NCBI RefSeq assembly: GCF_000619885.1
Contig: NZ_KK211039.1
Span: 585,589 to 649,588, forward strand
From: Balneatrix alpica DSM 16621
Lineage (GTDB): Bacteria; Pseudomonadota; Gammaproteobacteria; Pseudomonadales; Balneatricaceae
Direction: 5' to 3'
DNA: 64,000 bases
Each line of letters begins with the position of its first letter. Position 1 is the stretch's first letter. Of the stretch, positions 1-8,474 are shown piece by piece. A program made the position numbers and the translations under genes. Under the pieces are notes generated by a model. The model was not told where the DNA came from and did not search any database. It saw only the letters and a list, made by a program, of their open reading frames with translations.

Positions 1-270
1 ATGCGCTTAAAAATGCCCACTGCTCTCAAAAATTATCGCCATAAGCTTTTTGGCCTAAGCATTGAAGCTGAACAACTCTGCGCTATTCGTCAGGAGCGCC
101 GTCCTAATAGCCCCTATGCCTCATACGAGCTCTGCGAACACGAAACCAAAGAAGCCCTGGCACTGTTCCAGCGGGAACGCATCGCCTATATCGACACCAC
201 ACGCCTGTCGGTGGAAGAGATTTCAACCCGTATTTTGGCGCAGGCTGGATTAGAACGTCACCTAAAGTAA
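1..270 (+). CDS. ppsR: PEP synthase regulatory protein PpsR, 3' part
   Basis: C-terminal ~89 residues of the bifunctional kinase/pyrophosphorylase (DUF299) that phosphorylates or dephosphorylates a threonine of PEP synthase and so switches gluconeogenesis. The segments HKLFGLSIEAEQLCAIRQER, YASYELC and SVEEISTRIL match the end of E. coli PpsR, including the conserved R-x-x-R-R-x-N-S stretch. The P-loop nucleotide site lies upstream, outside the window. The first codon happens to be ATG, but the alignment continues through it, so this is a truncation by the window edge and not a start. The gene ends with ARG-rich LERHLK and TAA at 268-270. Identification is by remembered homology and is strong. 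Confidence 0.9.
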   Translation: MRLKMPTALKNYRHKLFGLSIEAEQLCAIRQERRPNSPYASYELCEHETKEALALFQRERIAYIDTTRLSVEEISTRILAQAGLERHLK

Positions 271-292
271 ATTGACCCGAATCTCCTATCCT

Positions 293-318
293 AAGTGCCC
301 TCTGTCCTGAGGGCGCTT
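293..318 (+). terminator. hairpin downstream of ppsR
   Basis: Ten-base arms AAGTGCCCTC and GAGGGCGCTT pair with one T-G wobble around a 6-base loop, 23 bases after the ppsR stop. There is no clear T-run behind it, so it may be a weak terminator or an mRNA 3'-end stabiliser. Confidence 0.45.
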
Positions 319-686
319 ACACTCCTCTCAAGCAAATCAGCTCCACTCTTGGCCCTCATAGCTCTCGCACAGCTATGAGATATGACGAGCAGCTAAAAAC
401 CTGCACCATCACAGCCAAAGGCAGTGTCCACTTATCAGGTAAGCTGATCGGCTAACCAAAGCAAGAACAGGGAAGAGTAAGACACGTCAACAACTACTGT
501 CACAGTCGCGCTGGTCAAACCTAGCAAAACATTAGCCATAACAGAGACAGTAAACAGGCCCAGAAGTAAAACAATCGGACTAAACAAGGATCGGCGAAGG
601 GAGCAAACTAATGCTGAGTAAGGGAAAAATATAAAGCAGGAGTAATTTATCGTTGGAAAAAGACCGAGGATGGCACTTCGAAATAG

Positions 687-703
687 AACAGGCTAGGCCT
701 GTT
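687..703 (-). terminator. terminator of the Gly-Cys-Leu-Gly tRNA operon
   Basis: Perfect 7-base inverted repeat AACAGGC/GCCTGTT with a 3-base loop lies 15 bases beyond the last tRNA on the minus strand and is followed on that strand by CTATTTC. Position and stem suggest a transcription terminator, though the T-run is poor. Confidence 0.5.
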
Positions 704-718
704 ATAGGATTGATAATT

Positions 719-794
<76 letters not shown>

Positions 795-810
795 TTTACA
801 AATTATCATG

Positions 811-898
811 TGGTGCCTGGGGCGGGAATCGAACCCGCACGGCTTATTCAGCCGAGGGATTTTAAGTCCCTTGTGTCTACCTATTTCACCACCCAGGC
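811..898 (-). tRNA. tRNA-Leu (TAA)
   Basis: 88-base class II tRNA on the minus strand with the long variable arm typical of leucine tRNAs (CTCGGCTGAATAAGCCGT region). It starts GCCTGGGTGG and ends with CCAGGCACCA, so CCA is encoded. The anticodon loop ACTTAAAAT gives anticodon TAA. It corresponds to leuZ of the E. coli glyW-cysT-leuZ operon. Confidence 0.97.
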
Positions 899-903
899 AA
901 ACA

Positions 904-977
904 TGGAGGCTGGAGTCGGAATCGAACCGGCGTACACGGAGTTGCAGTCCGCTGCATGACCACTCTGCCATCCAGCC
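904..977 (-). tRNA. tRNA-Cys (GCA)
   Basis: 74-base cloverleaf on the minus strand. Acceptor arms GGCTGGA and TCCAGCC pair perfectly and CCA is encoded. The anticodon loop ACTGCAACT gives GCA. It is third from the operon's 3' end, as in E. coli, where glyW-cysT-leuZ follows pgsA. Confidence 0.97.
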
Positions 978-981
978 ATTT

Positions 982-1057
<76 letters not shown>

Positions 1058-1107
1058 TCTAAACACAAACCCGAGTGGGTGACTCTGGCTTGTTGCTTCG
1101 GAGGCGT

Positions 1108-1135
1108 ATTATAGGGACTCCGCTTTTGCTGTCAA
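1108..1135 (-). promoter_or_regulatory. consensus sigma-70 promoter for the tRNA operon
   Basis: On the minus strand TTGACA and TATAAT, both perfect consensus, are separated by 16 bases. A short GC-rich discriminator follows, as is typical of stringently controlled stable-RNA promoters. It lies between the pgsA stop and the first tRNA-Gly, so the tRNAs need not depend on read-through from uvrC-pgsA. Confidence 0.8.
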
Positions 1136-1170
1136 CAACCTAACACAAAAATTACTTGTATCAGAATGAC

Positions 1171-1725
1171 TTATCGCGCATCCGTCAGCACTGGCCAAGC
1201 CGCTTTCAGGTAAATTAGCATCGACCAAAGCGTCAATAAGGTAGCTAAATAGAGCGCAACCAAGCCTATCCAGCTCAACATAGAGCCCGGCGCCGCCGCC
1301 AGTAAAATACAAAGCGCCCCCATCTGCAGAGCGGTCTTGACCTTACCAATGTACGACACAGCCACGCTAGCACGCTTACCTAGCTCAGCCATCCACTCCC
1401 GCAGGGCTGAGATGAGTATCTCCCGTCCCACGATCACCGCCGCCGGCAAGGTGACCCAAATACTGGCATAGGTTTCTACCAACATGACTAACACCACTGC
1501 CACCATCAGCTTATCCGCCACGGGATCCAAGAAAGCGCCAAAAGGCGTGCTCTGATTCAAGCGTCGAGCCAAGTAACCATCAAACCAATCGGTAATACCC
1601 GCCAACAAAAAAATCACCGCACTGGCCATCAGCGTCCAGTGATAGGGCAAATAATAAACCACCACAATAACGGGAATGAGCACGACCCGTAACAGGGTGA
1701 GAAGATTGGGCAGGTTAGTCCACAT
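1171..1725 (-). CDS. pgsA: CDP-diacylglycerol-glycerol-3-phosphate 3-phosphatidyltransferase
   Basis: Inner-membrane enzyme that makes phosphatidylglycerol phosphate from CDP-diacylglycerol and glycerol 3-phosphate, the committed step to phosphatidylglycerol and cardiolipin. The 184-residue protein carries the complete CDP-alcohol phosphatidyltransferase signature: D49-G50, A53-R54, G63, D67 and D71, with spacing DG-x2-AR-x8-G-x3-D-x3-D. About five hydrophobic segments surround it, and length and sequence match E. coli PgsA. I chose the ATG at 1725 ([11 protein letters not shown]) because the family begins there. An upstream in-frame extension lies inside uvrC. The start overlaps the uvrC end by 11 bases, so translation is probably coupled. 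The uvrC-pgsA-tRNA order is shared with E. coli. Confidence 0.95.
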   Translation of the reverse strand: MWTNLPNLLTLLRVVLIPVIVVVYYLPYHWTLMASAVIFLLAGITDWFDGYLARRLNQSTPFGAFLDPVADKLMVAVVLVMLVETYASIWVTLPAAVIVGREILISALREWMAELGKRASVAVSYIGKVKTALQMGALCILLAAAPGSMLSWIGLVALYLATLLTLWSMLIYLKAAWPVLTDAR

Positions 1726-3562
1726 CGTTGTTTTCTGCCCCTCCGGGGTGTAAATGGTCATAAATGTCCTGAGCCAGTGCTTGGCTAATACCGGGAACTT
1801 TTGCGATTTCACTCATGCTGGCTCGTTGTACCCCCTGGATACCACCAAAGTGGCGCAACAAAGCCTGGCGTTTTTTCGGCCCTACTCCAGCTATCCCCTC
1901 AAGTGAGGATACCCGCCTCGCTTTACCACGACGGGCACGATGGCCGCTAATAGCAAAACGGTGCGCCTCATCACGCACTTGCTGAATCAGATGTAAGGCT
2001 GGCGAAGTCCGCTCCAAAATCAGAGGCGTATTGTCCTCTTCCAGCCACAGGGTTTCCAGCCCTGGTTTACGGGTAACGCCTTTGGCTACCCCGACTAACT
2101 GAATCTCTTCGATTCCCAACTCTGCCAGCACCTGACGTGCCTGAGCGAGTTGTCCCTTACCGCCATCGACCAGCAAAATACTGGGCATGCTGGCGCCTTC
2201 TTCGCTCAAACGAGCATAGCGGCGCGTCAAAGCCTGGTGCATCGCTGCATAGTCATCACCAGGAGTAATGCCTTCAATATTGAAACGACGATAGTCCTGC
2301 TTCACCGCCCCCTGCGCATTAAACACCACGCATGAAGCAACCGTTGCTTCGCCCTGGCTATGACTAATATCAAAACATTCGATGCGATGAGGTAGCTCAT
2401 CCAACCCCAACACTTCCTGCAGCGTCACAAAGCGCTCCAGTAGGTTATTCTGACTGGCCAGATAGGCTGCCAGATTATCCTGCGCATTAGTCTCTGCCAG
2501 CTTGAGCCACTGCGACTTTTCTCCACGCTGGGGCACATTCAGGCTCACTTTACGCTCTCGCGCTGCCGACAACGCCTCCGCCAACACGGCTTTATCCTGC
2601 GGCTCATGGCTCAGCAATAGCTCTGGCGGCAGTTCCCGCTCCTGACTGCCCAAATAAAACTGCGGAATAAAAGCCGATAACAATTGGGCCTCATCTGCTT
2701 CTACCGCCAGCTTCGGGTAATACGTACGTGAGCCCTGAATCCGTCCTTGACGCACATACAACACATGCACACAGCCACCACCAGGACGCACCTGCGCGGC
2801 TAATACATCGGCCTCACCACCTGCACCGATAACAAACTGCTGCTCCTGCACTTTTTGCAGACTAATCAACTGATCGCGCAACTCTGCCGCCCGCTCAAAC
2901 GCCAACTCCATCGACGCCTGCTCCATTTGCTGCTGAATATCCTGCAACAAACTGGCATTTTTACCCTGTAGAAACATCAGCGCATGCTCAAGATCTTTCT
3001 GATATTCCTCTGGTTGGATAAACTCCACGCAGGGCGCGTTACAGCGCTTAATTTGATACTGCAAACAGGGACGGGAGCGGTTGTTAAACACCGCATCTTC
3101 ACAGGGGCGTAACTTAAAAATCTTCTGCAACAAATGCAGGCTGTCTTTCACCGCACTGCTACTGGGATAGGGGCCAAAATAGCGCCCCTTTTTACGTTTT
3201 GGCCCACGATGAAAACGAATCGCCGGATAGGTATCCAGCGAAGAGATGAAGATATAGGGGTAAGACTTATCATCCCGCAGCAGGATGTTATAGGGAGGAC
3301 GCAGCTCCTTAATCAGGCTCTGCTCCAGTAGTAAGGCTTCGGTTTCACTATGGGTGACAGTAATCTGTACCCGCTGAATCCGCTTTACCAATGCCTGGGT
3401 CTTAATCGTCAACCCAGTACTGCGAAAATAGCTGCTGACGCGAGCCTTTAAGTCCGCCGCTTTACCAACATAGAGCACCTGCTCCTGATCGCCCAGCATC
3501 TGATAGACCCCAGGCTTACGCGGCAAATTAGCCAACAAAGAAGCAATATCAAGCGCCGACAT
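1715..3562 (-). CDS. uvrC: UvrABC system protein C (excinuclease subunit)
   Basis: Nuclease subunit of nucleotide excision repair, which makes both the 3' and 5' incisions around a lesion marked by UvrA/UvrB. The ~615-residue protein has the N-terminal GIY-YIG nuclease domain (GVYQM...LYVGKA in the first 40 residues), a Cys-rich linker ([15 protein letters not shown]), a UVR motif near residues 200-235, the RNase H-like second nuclease domain (ECFDISH...[10 protein letters not shown]) and C-terminal helix-hairpin-helix repeats ([16 protein letters not shown]). ATG at 3562 and GTG at 3574 are both possible starts; I prefer ATG. Its start overlaps the upstream small gene by 14 bases and its end overlaps pgsA. 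Confidence 0.95.
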   Translation of the reverse strand: MSALDIASLLANLPRKPGVYQMLGDQEQVLYVGKAADLKARVSSYFRSTGLTIKTQALVKRIQRVQITVTHSETEALLLEQSLIKELRPPYNILLRDDKSYPYIFISSLDTYPAIRFHRGPKRKKGRYFGPYPSSSAVKDSLHLLQKIFKLRPCEDAVFNNRSRPCLQYQIKRCNAPCVEFIQPEEYQKDLEHALMFLQGKNASLLQDIQQQMEQASMELAFERAAELRDQLISLQKVQEQQFVIGAGGEADVLAAQVRPGGGCVHVLYVRQGRIQGSRTYYPKLAVEADEAQLLSAFIPQFYLGSQERELPPELLLSHEPQDKAVLAEALSAARERKVSLNVPQRGEKSQWLKLAETNAQDNLAAYLASQNNLLERFVTLQEVLGLDELPHRIECFDISHSQGEATVASCVVFNAQGAVKQDYRRFNIEGITPGDDYAAMHQALTRRYARLSEEGASMPSILLVDGGKGQLAQARQVLAELGIEEIQLVGVAKGVTRKPGLETLWLEEDNTPLILERTSPALHLIQQVRDEAHRFAISGHRARRGKARRVSSLEGIAGVGPKKRQALLRHFGGIQGVQRASMSEIAKVPGISQALAQDIYDHLHPGGAENNDVD

Positions 3563-3806
3563 GAGGCTGTACACGCAACTGGCGAGAACGCTCCATCAAC
3601 ACCTGAGCCGCTTCGGCAAACATGTCCTGCAGCGCCTCTTGTGACCAGTGGGAAATACCCGCTCCCTGTGACAGCGACACTTCCAAGTACACGCTAATTT
3701 CCGCGTAATGAAACATCAAACTATCGTGGCTACGGGCACGTTTGAGCTGCTCCAGAGCAATCTGGGCACCATTGACAAGAATCTTATTGATATCGGTTTC
3801 GGCCAT
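3549..3806 (-). CDS. small conserved-looking hypothetical protein upstream of uvrC
   Basis: 85-residue reading frame whose stop overlaps the uvrC start, suggesting translational coupling. The sequence is soluble and helical, rich in Ala, Gln and Glu, with no membrane segment or motif I recognise. The central part (HDSLMFHYAEISVYLEVSL) is amphipathic. It starts with ATG at 3806 without a strong ribosome site. I take it as real because it fills the space exactly between the divergent response regulator and uvrC and has coding-type third positions. Function is unknown; a role linked to repair or to pgsA is only suggested by position. Confidence 0.55.
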   Translation of the reverse strand: MAETDINKILVNGAQIALEQLKRARSHDSLMFHYAEISVYLEVSLSQGAGISHWSQEALQDMFAEAAQVLMERSRQLRVQPHVGA

Positions 3807-3893
3807 GGTACTGGCTAAATTAAGCTGGCTGTGGCTATCATGGATGCAAGTCGCCTACTCTAACACACTTGCAGATAACACCGGATAAATTTG

Positions 3894-4700
3894 ATGACTC
3901 ATGCCCATCCCCAGGATATCAGTCACTTGGCTATCCTGCTGGTGGAACCTTCCGCCATGCAGCGACGCCTGATAGAAGACGCCCTGATCAGCGCTGGCTG
4001 CACTCAGGTTGAAAGCGTGGCTGACCTGCCCGAGGCGATTGTTTCGATCGAACGCTACCACCCCGATCTTATTATCAGTGCCCTCTATCTGCCCAGCGGC
4101 ACAGGAACCGAGCTAATCTACGAACTACGTGGCCATGATGAACTGGCAGGGGTCGCCTTTATGCTGATCTCCAGCGAACAAAAGCTCGAACATCTCGATC
4201 CTGTGCGTCAAGCGGGTGCCGTCGCTATCCTACCTAAACCCTTTAAAATTGAAGACTTGCGCCGTGCACTATTAGCAACTCTGGACTACTACCAGAATGA
4301 TGAACTTGAACTCGACCATTACGATATCGCTGACCTGCGCCTACTGGTAGTCGATGATAGCCACACGGCCCGTAAACATATCTGCCGCATTCTGAACAAA
4401 ATGGGCGTCACCAGTATTATCGAAGCAGAGAATGGCGCAGAAGCCCTTGCCTTACTCGAAGAGCAAAGCGTTGATCTGGTAGTCACGGACTACAACATGC
4501 CCGTTATGGACGGGGAAGAGCTGATCAGCGGCATTCGCCAACACCCTCTGCATGCCCATATCCCCATTATGATGGTCACCTCAGAACACAGTGAGGCTCG
4601 TCTCAGCGCTGTCCGTCAGGCTGGGGTAGATGCCATCTGTGATAAACCTTTTGAGGTGAATGAGGTCAAGCGCATGTTACGCGCCATGCTGAATGCTTGA
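3894..4700 (+). CDS. double-receiver response regulator, first receiver degenerate
   Basis: 268-residue protein made only of two CheY-like receiver domains with no output domain. Receiver 1 (residues ~12-128) keeps the fold and the K115 loop (PKPF), but the acceptor Asp is Ala63 (IISALYLP) and one acidic-pocket residue is lost (V-E18-P). Receiver 2 (residues ~148-266) is canonical: D154/D155, acceptor D199 (VVTDYNMP), T229 and K251 (DKPF). It is therefore probably phosphorylated only on D199, with receiver 1 as a protein-interaction or dimerisation module. A TTG lies just before the chosen ATG. The stop overlaps the next gene by 8 bases. The output partner is unknown. Confidence 0.85.
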   Translation: MTHAHPQDISHLAILLVEPSAMQRRLIEDALISAGCTQVESVADLPEAIVSIERYHPDLIISALYLPSGTGTELIYELRGHDELAGVAFMLISSEQKLEHLDPVRQAGAVAILPKPFKIEDLRRALLATLDYYQNDELELDHYDIADLRLLVVDDSHTARKHICRILNKMGVTSIIEAENGAEALALLEEQSVDLVVTDYNMPVMDGEELISGIRQHPLHAHIPIMMVTSEHSEARLSAVRQAGVDAICDKPFEVNEVKRMLRAMLNA

Positions 4701-5526
4701 TTCCCTTTGGCAGAGCCAGGTACTGACCTGGCTTAGCAACACTCCCGACATTCTGCTCGCTCCGCCCTACACACAGCAGGCACTCCCTTCTCTGACAGCC
4801 CCCGAGTCGCCGCTTGTGCCCTTAACCTATCCTCTCCCCTTGGGACGAATGGTTGAGCAGCTTCATAACTTTGCTCCTCAACACTACCCATTACAGCTAC
4901 ATAACCTCTGCATTCGCGCAGAAGGACATACCCTGGGGGAACTCGACCTATTGCTAGGTGATCCTAATGGCCAGGTGCTCCATCTTGAACTGGCAGCGAA
5001 GTGGTATCTTTGGTATCCCCAACAAAGTATTGAAGATCTTGATGCCTGGATCGGCCCCAATCCCCATGACAGCCTGGGGCGAAAATGGCGACGCCTCCTT
5101 CAACATCAATTAGCACTGACGCAACATCCCTATGTCGCTGCTTTTCTAGCCAGCTGGGAGCTCAATCCGAACAAGGTAAGCCTGCGAATACCGGGACGCC
5201 TACACCTTCCCTGGCAACACAACTGGCGCCAGCATCCCTTGCCTCCGCCACTCAACCCCGCTGTTCGACGCGGCTGGTGGCTCACCCATGGAGATACCCC
5301 ACTACTACCGGAGCAAGGTCACTATTGGTTGCTGAGTAAAGCCCAGTGGCTAAGCGAAGTTGCCCCTGCTACTCCCCCTCTTACTCTGGCAGAGTTGCAA
5401 CAACAATTGCAGGTTTGCCGACTACCGCAGCAAGTGTGCTTATTCGATCAAGATGAGCTGAGTTGGGGCTTTATCGTCAATCAACACTGGCCTTTTTCAG
5501 CCCCAAAAAACAAAACCCTGGAGTAA
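4693..5526 (+). CDS. DUF1853 family protein
   Basis: 277-residue protein matching the DUF1853 family by GELDLLL (residues ~80-86), LELAAKWYLW (~100-110) and the GPNPHDSLGRKWRRLLQHQL block. The E/D-x(n)-E-L-x-x-K pattern resembles a PD-(D/E)XK nuclease core, but this is inference and no function is established to my knowledge. The protein is Trp-rich and Pro-rich with no membrane segment. Its ATG sits inside the end of the receiver gene (ATGCTTGA overlap), so the two are probably co-translated. The transcript ends at the hairpin that spans its stop codon. Confidence 0.75.
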   Translation: MLDSLWQSQVLTWLSNTPDILLAPPYTQQALPSLTAPESPLVPLTYPLPLGRMVEQLHNFAPQHYPLQLHNLCIRAEGHTLGELDLLLGDPNGQVLHLELAAKWYLWYPQQSIEDLDAWIGPNPHDSLGRKWRRLLQHQLALTQHPYVAAFLASWELNPNKVSLRIPGRLHLPWQHNWRQHPLPPPLNPAVRRGWWLTHGDTPLLPEQGHYWLLSKAQWLSEVAPATPPLTLAELQQQLQVCRLPQQVCLFDQDELSWGFIVNQHWPFSAPKNKTLE

Positions 5527-5534
5527 CCAGGGTT
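5514..5534. terminator. bidirectional terminator between DUF1853 gene and small membrane protein
   Basis: Perfect 8-base arms AACCCTGG/CCAGGGTT around a 5-base loop that contains the end of the DUF1853 stop codon. On the minus strand it is followed by TTGTTTTTTGGGG, a good T-run, so it is best suited to end the minus-strand small gene at 5587-5733. It may also end the plus-strand operon. Confidence 0.7.
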
Positions 5535-5586
5535 CTATCTCAATGATGTCATCACAACACCACTGTTAATAGTCAGGTCTGGGAGT

Positions 5587-5733
5587 TTAGCCCTGCTCGC
5601 CTGCCTTGATCGCGTCCTCACGAATAAAACGCTTTAGGGTGCGAATCCCCACCCCCACCAAGACCAGCATGGTGATCACAATGGCAATGCTAGGCAGGAA
5701 GGATTTCAGACTCCACAAATCAATTCCGAACAT
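5587..5733 (-). CDS. 48-residue single-pass membrane protein
   Basis: Short frame starting at ATG 5733 (MFGIDLWSLKSFL) and ending in TAA at 5587. One strongly hydrophobic segment spans about residues 12-30 (PSIAIVITMLVLVGVGI), flanked by a basic stretch R31-T-L-K-R-F-I-R38 and a charged tail EDAIKAGEQG. The basic residues follow the segment, so N-out/C-in by the positive-inside rule is likely. A weak GAG-type ribosome site precedes it, and a terminator with a good T-run follows its stop on the same strand, which supports a real transcription unit. It lies 80 bases downstream of the hydroxyacid dehydrogenase. Function is unknown. Confidence 0.65.
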   Translation of the reverse strand: MFGIDLWSLKSFLPSIAIVITMLVLVGVGIRTLKRFIREDAIKAGEQG

Positions 5734-5813
5734 TTCAGGGCGCTCTCATACAAAAAAATGGGAGCGCACATGGTGCCATTGAGCTAAATCAATGACAAGC
5801 CAACCTTTGTACA

Positions 5814-6677
5814 CTATTTGCGCAGTCTGGCGATCAAGCTGGATGTATCCCAACGCCCACCTTCCATACGCTGTACCTCAGCATAAAACTGATCCACCAG
5901 CGCTGTCACAGGCAACTGCACCCCCTGACGCCGAGCTTCGTTCAAGGCAATGCCGAGGTCTTTACGCATCCAGTCAACCGCAAAACCAAAATCAAACTTG
6001 CCAGCCAACATGGTTAGCGCACGATTCTCCATCTGCCAGGATTGCGCCGCCCCCTTAGAGATCACATCCACTACAGCTTCCGCATCCAGACCCACTCCCT
6101 GGGCAAAATGCAGCCCTTCAGCCAACCCTTGTACCAAACCTGCAATACAAATCTGGTTCACCATCTTCGCCAACTGGCCACTACCAGCGGGGCCCAGCAA
6201 ACGCATTTGTCGAGCATAAACCTGCATGACCGGCTGAGCTAAGTCATAGGCCTCTTGATCCCCTCCCACCATAATCGTCAGCTGGCCATTTTCTGCCCCT
6301 GCCTGTCCCCCGGATACCGGCGCATCAAGGAAATGTGCGCCTCGCTCGCCAACGGCCTCATAAAGCTCACGTGCCACATCGGCAGAAGCCGTGGTGTGAT
6401 CAATAAAGACCGCCCCGACCATCAGAGTCTGAAATGCCCCTTGTGGTCCTAAGGTGACCTCGCGCAAATCATCATCATTACCAACACAGGCAAACACGAG
6501 TTCGGCTTCACGCGCTGCTTCCGCAGGAGTCAGTGCCATCTGCCCACCATAAGCCGCCACCCATTTCTCGGCCTTGGCTGAGGTACGATTGAATACCGTA
6601 ACCTGGTGACCGGCTTGTTGCAGGTGTCCGGCCATCGGATAGCCCATCACCCCTAAACCGATAAATGCCACTTTCAT
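5814..6677 (-). CDS. 3-hydroxyisobutyrate / 2-hydroxy-3-oxopropionate dehydrogenase family oxidoreductase
   Basis: 287-residue beta-hydroxyacid dehydrogenase. The N-terminal Rossmann motif GLGVMG (residues 7-12) with N30-R31-T32 after beta-2 favours NADP. The substrate signature DAPVSGG (118-124) and catalytic K171 in GQLAKMVNQ are present, and the all-helical C-terminal half carries MRKDLGIAL. The family oxidises 3-hydroxyisobutyrate, tartronate semialdehyde (reverse), gamma-hydroxybutyrate and similar acids, and the exact substrate cannot be read from sequence. There is no valine-degradation or glyoxylate operon beside it, although an aminotransferase of the alanine-glyoxylate class lies 0.6 kb away on the same strand. 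The start is ATG at 6677 with an AAGGG site. Confidence 0.85.
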   Translation of the reverse strand: MKVAFIGLGVMGYPMAGHLQQAGHQVTVFNRTSAKAEKWVAAYGGQMALTPAEAAREAELVFACVGNDDDLREVTLGPQGAFQTLMVGAVFIDHTTASADVARELYEAVGERGAHFLDAPVSGGQAGAENGQLTIMVGGDQEAYDLAQPVMQVYARQMRLLGPAGSGQLAKMVNQICIAGLVQGLAEGLHFAQGVGLDAEAVVDVISKGAAQSWQMENRALTMLAGKFDFGFAVDWMRKDLGIALNEARRQGVQLPVTALVDQFYAEVQRMEGGRWDTSSLIARLRK

Positions 6678-6751
6678 AGCAACCCTTCCCTCTTTATGCT
6701 TACTGGCTTTAGCCAGCCTGATGGTGGCCCACCCACGAAACGAAGGTGAGT

Positions 6752-7258
6752 ATGCGTCTTATCATTTTATGCTTGCTAACCCTAACTCTACACCTTGGCC
6801 TTCCCCCTCAGGCTTATGCCGACTGGCAGCAGCTACTACAGGCACCTTTACGGGATACTGAAGGCCAACCTATCGACTTAACCCCTTGGCAGGGGAAATG
6901 GCTGGTTGTCAATTTCTGGGCCAGTTGGTGCGCTCCCTGCGTGAAAGAGCTGCCAGAGCTTGATGCTCTGCATCAGTCCCTGCAACCTCACTATCCTTTT
7001 AGTGTACTCGCGGTTAATTTGGGCGAATCGCCAGAAGCTCTGAGCGCATTCTTGCAGGAACATCAATTAAGCCTGCACATGCCATTACTACTGGACCCAC
7101 ACAATAGTCTCTTCAGTCAGGTAGCCACCAAAGGTTTACCACTTACCTGGATACTTAATCCCCAGGGACAACGGGTGGAAACCATCTTAGGGGCTAAGCC
7201 CTGGGCTGATCACGAGACCCAAACAGCACTACAGCAACTGATGGGCCCCGCTCCCTAA
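6752..7258 (+). CDS. TlpA/ResA-like periplasmic thioredoxin
   Basis: 168-residue thiol-disulfide oxidoreductase. A cleavable signal peptide (hydrophobic residues 3-18, cleavage near AYA-DWQ) exports it to the periplasm. The thioredoxin fold contains FWASWC60-APC63 and the cis-proline loop GLPLTW, as in TlpA, ResA and CcmG, which reduce apocytochrome or other periplasmic cysteines. A GTG two codons upstream is possible, but AAGG at 6743-6746 is correctly spaced for ATG 6752. No cytochrome c maturation genes are nearby, so the client protein is unknown. It converges on the aminotransferase gene with only 7 bases between the stops. Confidence 0.88.
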   Translation: MRLIILCLLTLTLHLGLPPQAYADWQQLLQAPLRDTEGQPIDLTPWQGKWLVVNFWASWCAPCVKELPELDALHQSLQPHYPFSVLAVNLGESPEALSAFLQEHQLSLHMPLLLDPHNSLFSQVATKGLPLTWILNPQGQRVETILGAKPWADHETQTALQQLMGPAP

Positions 7259-7265
7259 GCAAGCA

Positions 7266-8444
7266 TTAACCCCGATAGACACCTTGCGCTGCTTTTAGCG
7301 CAGCGCCGGCACTCAACGGGTGGCCTTGCTGCAATAACGCAGCTTCCAAGGCACTCAAGCAGAAGCTGACATTACGCTCATTACAGCCATGTCCCATCAA
7401 ACCGATACGCCACACTTTACCCGCCAAGGCACCTAACCCTGCCCCAATCTCCAGATCGAACGTATCTAGCAAAAAGGCCCGTACCTTGGCTTCATCCACT
7501 CCAGCAGGAACTTCAACCGTATTCAGCTGCGGCAAACGATAGGCCTCATCCACCAGCAACAACAGCCCCATTGCTTCCAAGCCTGCCTTAAGGGCCTGAT
7601 GATGCAGAGCGTGGCGTTGCCATGCGGCCTCCAGCCCCTCCTCTTGCAGCATTACCAGGGACTCATGCAGTGCATAAAGGGTGTTAACCGGTGCCGTATG
7701 GTGGTATGCCCGGCGCGTCCCTTGGCCCCAATACCCCATCACCAGGTTTAAGTCTAGAAACCAACTGGGTACCGGCGTAGTGCGTGCCTTCACCTTCGCA
7801 AGAGCTCTATCACTCATACTGATTGGGGAGATACCCGGCACCGCCGACAGACACTTCTGGGAACCGGAATAAACGGCATCCACTCCCCAGGCATCAAGAG
7901 CAAGTTCAATGCCGCCCAACGAGGTCACTGCATCCATAATGGTCAACAGCCCATGACGAGCCGCCAGCTGGCACAATGCCTGGGCATCTGAACGCACCCC
8001 GGTTGAAGTCTCGGCATGCACAAAAGCCAGGATTTTCGCATCCGGATTAGCTGCAATCGCGGCCTCTACCTTACTTACGGAAACAGGCTCGCCCCATGCA
8101 TCTTCTACCAAGACCGCCTCGCCACCAAAGCGGCGTACATTTTCCAGCATCCGCCCACCAAACACCCCATTTTGGCAAACGATCACTTTATCGCCCGGCT
8201 CTACCAAGTTAACAAAGCAAGTTTCCATCCCCGCTGAACCCGGTGCAGACACCGCCATCGTCAACGCATTTTGGGTCTGAAAGGCATACTGTAATAGCGT
8301 ACGCATCTCATCCATCATGCGAATAAATTCAGGGTCCAGATGGCCAATAGTCGGACGCGCCATGGCGGCTAACACCCGCGGACTTACATCAGATGGGCCT
8401 GGCCCTAACAACGTACGCTGGGGGGGATAAAATGAACCTATCAT
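7266..8444 (-). CDS. class V aminotransferase, alanine/serine-glyoxylate type
   Basis: 392-residue PLP enzyme. The N-terminal signature [14 protein letters not shown] and GHLDPEF is typical of the alanine-glyoxylate / serine-glyoxylate / purine-catabolic aminotransferase subgroup. The PLP lysine is K197 in SGSQKCL, with D171 ([10 protein letters not shown]) contacting the pyridine nitrogen and a C-terminal RIGLMGH block. Likely activity is amino-group transfer from alanine or serine to glyoxylate; ureidoglycine-glyoxylate transfer is an alternative, but no purine-degradation genes are present here. The start is well defined by an excellent AGGAGGT site 5 bases before ATG 8444. It is followed by no obvious terminator. 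Confidence 0.85.
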   Translation of the reverse strand: MIGSFYPPQRTLLGPGPSDVSPRVLAAMARPTIGHLDPEFIRMMDEMRTLLQYAFQTQNALTMAVSAPGSAGMETCFVNLVEPGDKVIVCQNGVFGGRMLENVRRFGGEAVLVEDAWGEPVSVSKVEAAIAANPDAKILAFVHAETSTGVRSDAQALCQLAARHGLLTIMDAVTSLGGIELALDAWGVDAVYSGSQKCLSAVPGISPISMSDRALAKVKARTTPVPSWFLDLNLVMGYWGQGTRRAYHHTAPVNTLYALHESLVMLQEEGLEAAWQRHALHHQALKAGLEAMGLLLLVDEAYRLPQLNTVEVPAGVDEAKVRAFLLDTFDLEIGAGLGALAGKVWRIGLMGHGCNERNVSFCLSALEAALLQQGHPLSAGAALKAAQGVYRG

Positions 8445-8474
8445 GAGACCTCCTTTCTGAGCGGATTCCGACGT

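Larger units (their letters stand above)
271..718. other. non-coding stretch between ppsR and tRNA cluster
   Basis: About 450 bases without a convincing reading frame. It contains the ppsR hairpin (293-318), a second perfect hairpin with 9-base arms CTCATAGCT/AGCTATGAG around a 7-base loop at 355-379, and the tRNA terminator hairpin at 687-703. Stop codons are frequent in all frames from about 400 to 640, which is also A-rich. I see no RNA gene I recognise. Confidence 0.5.
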
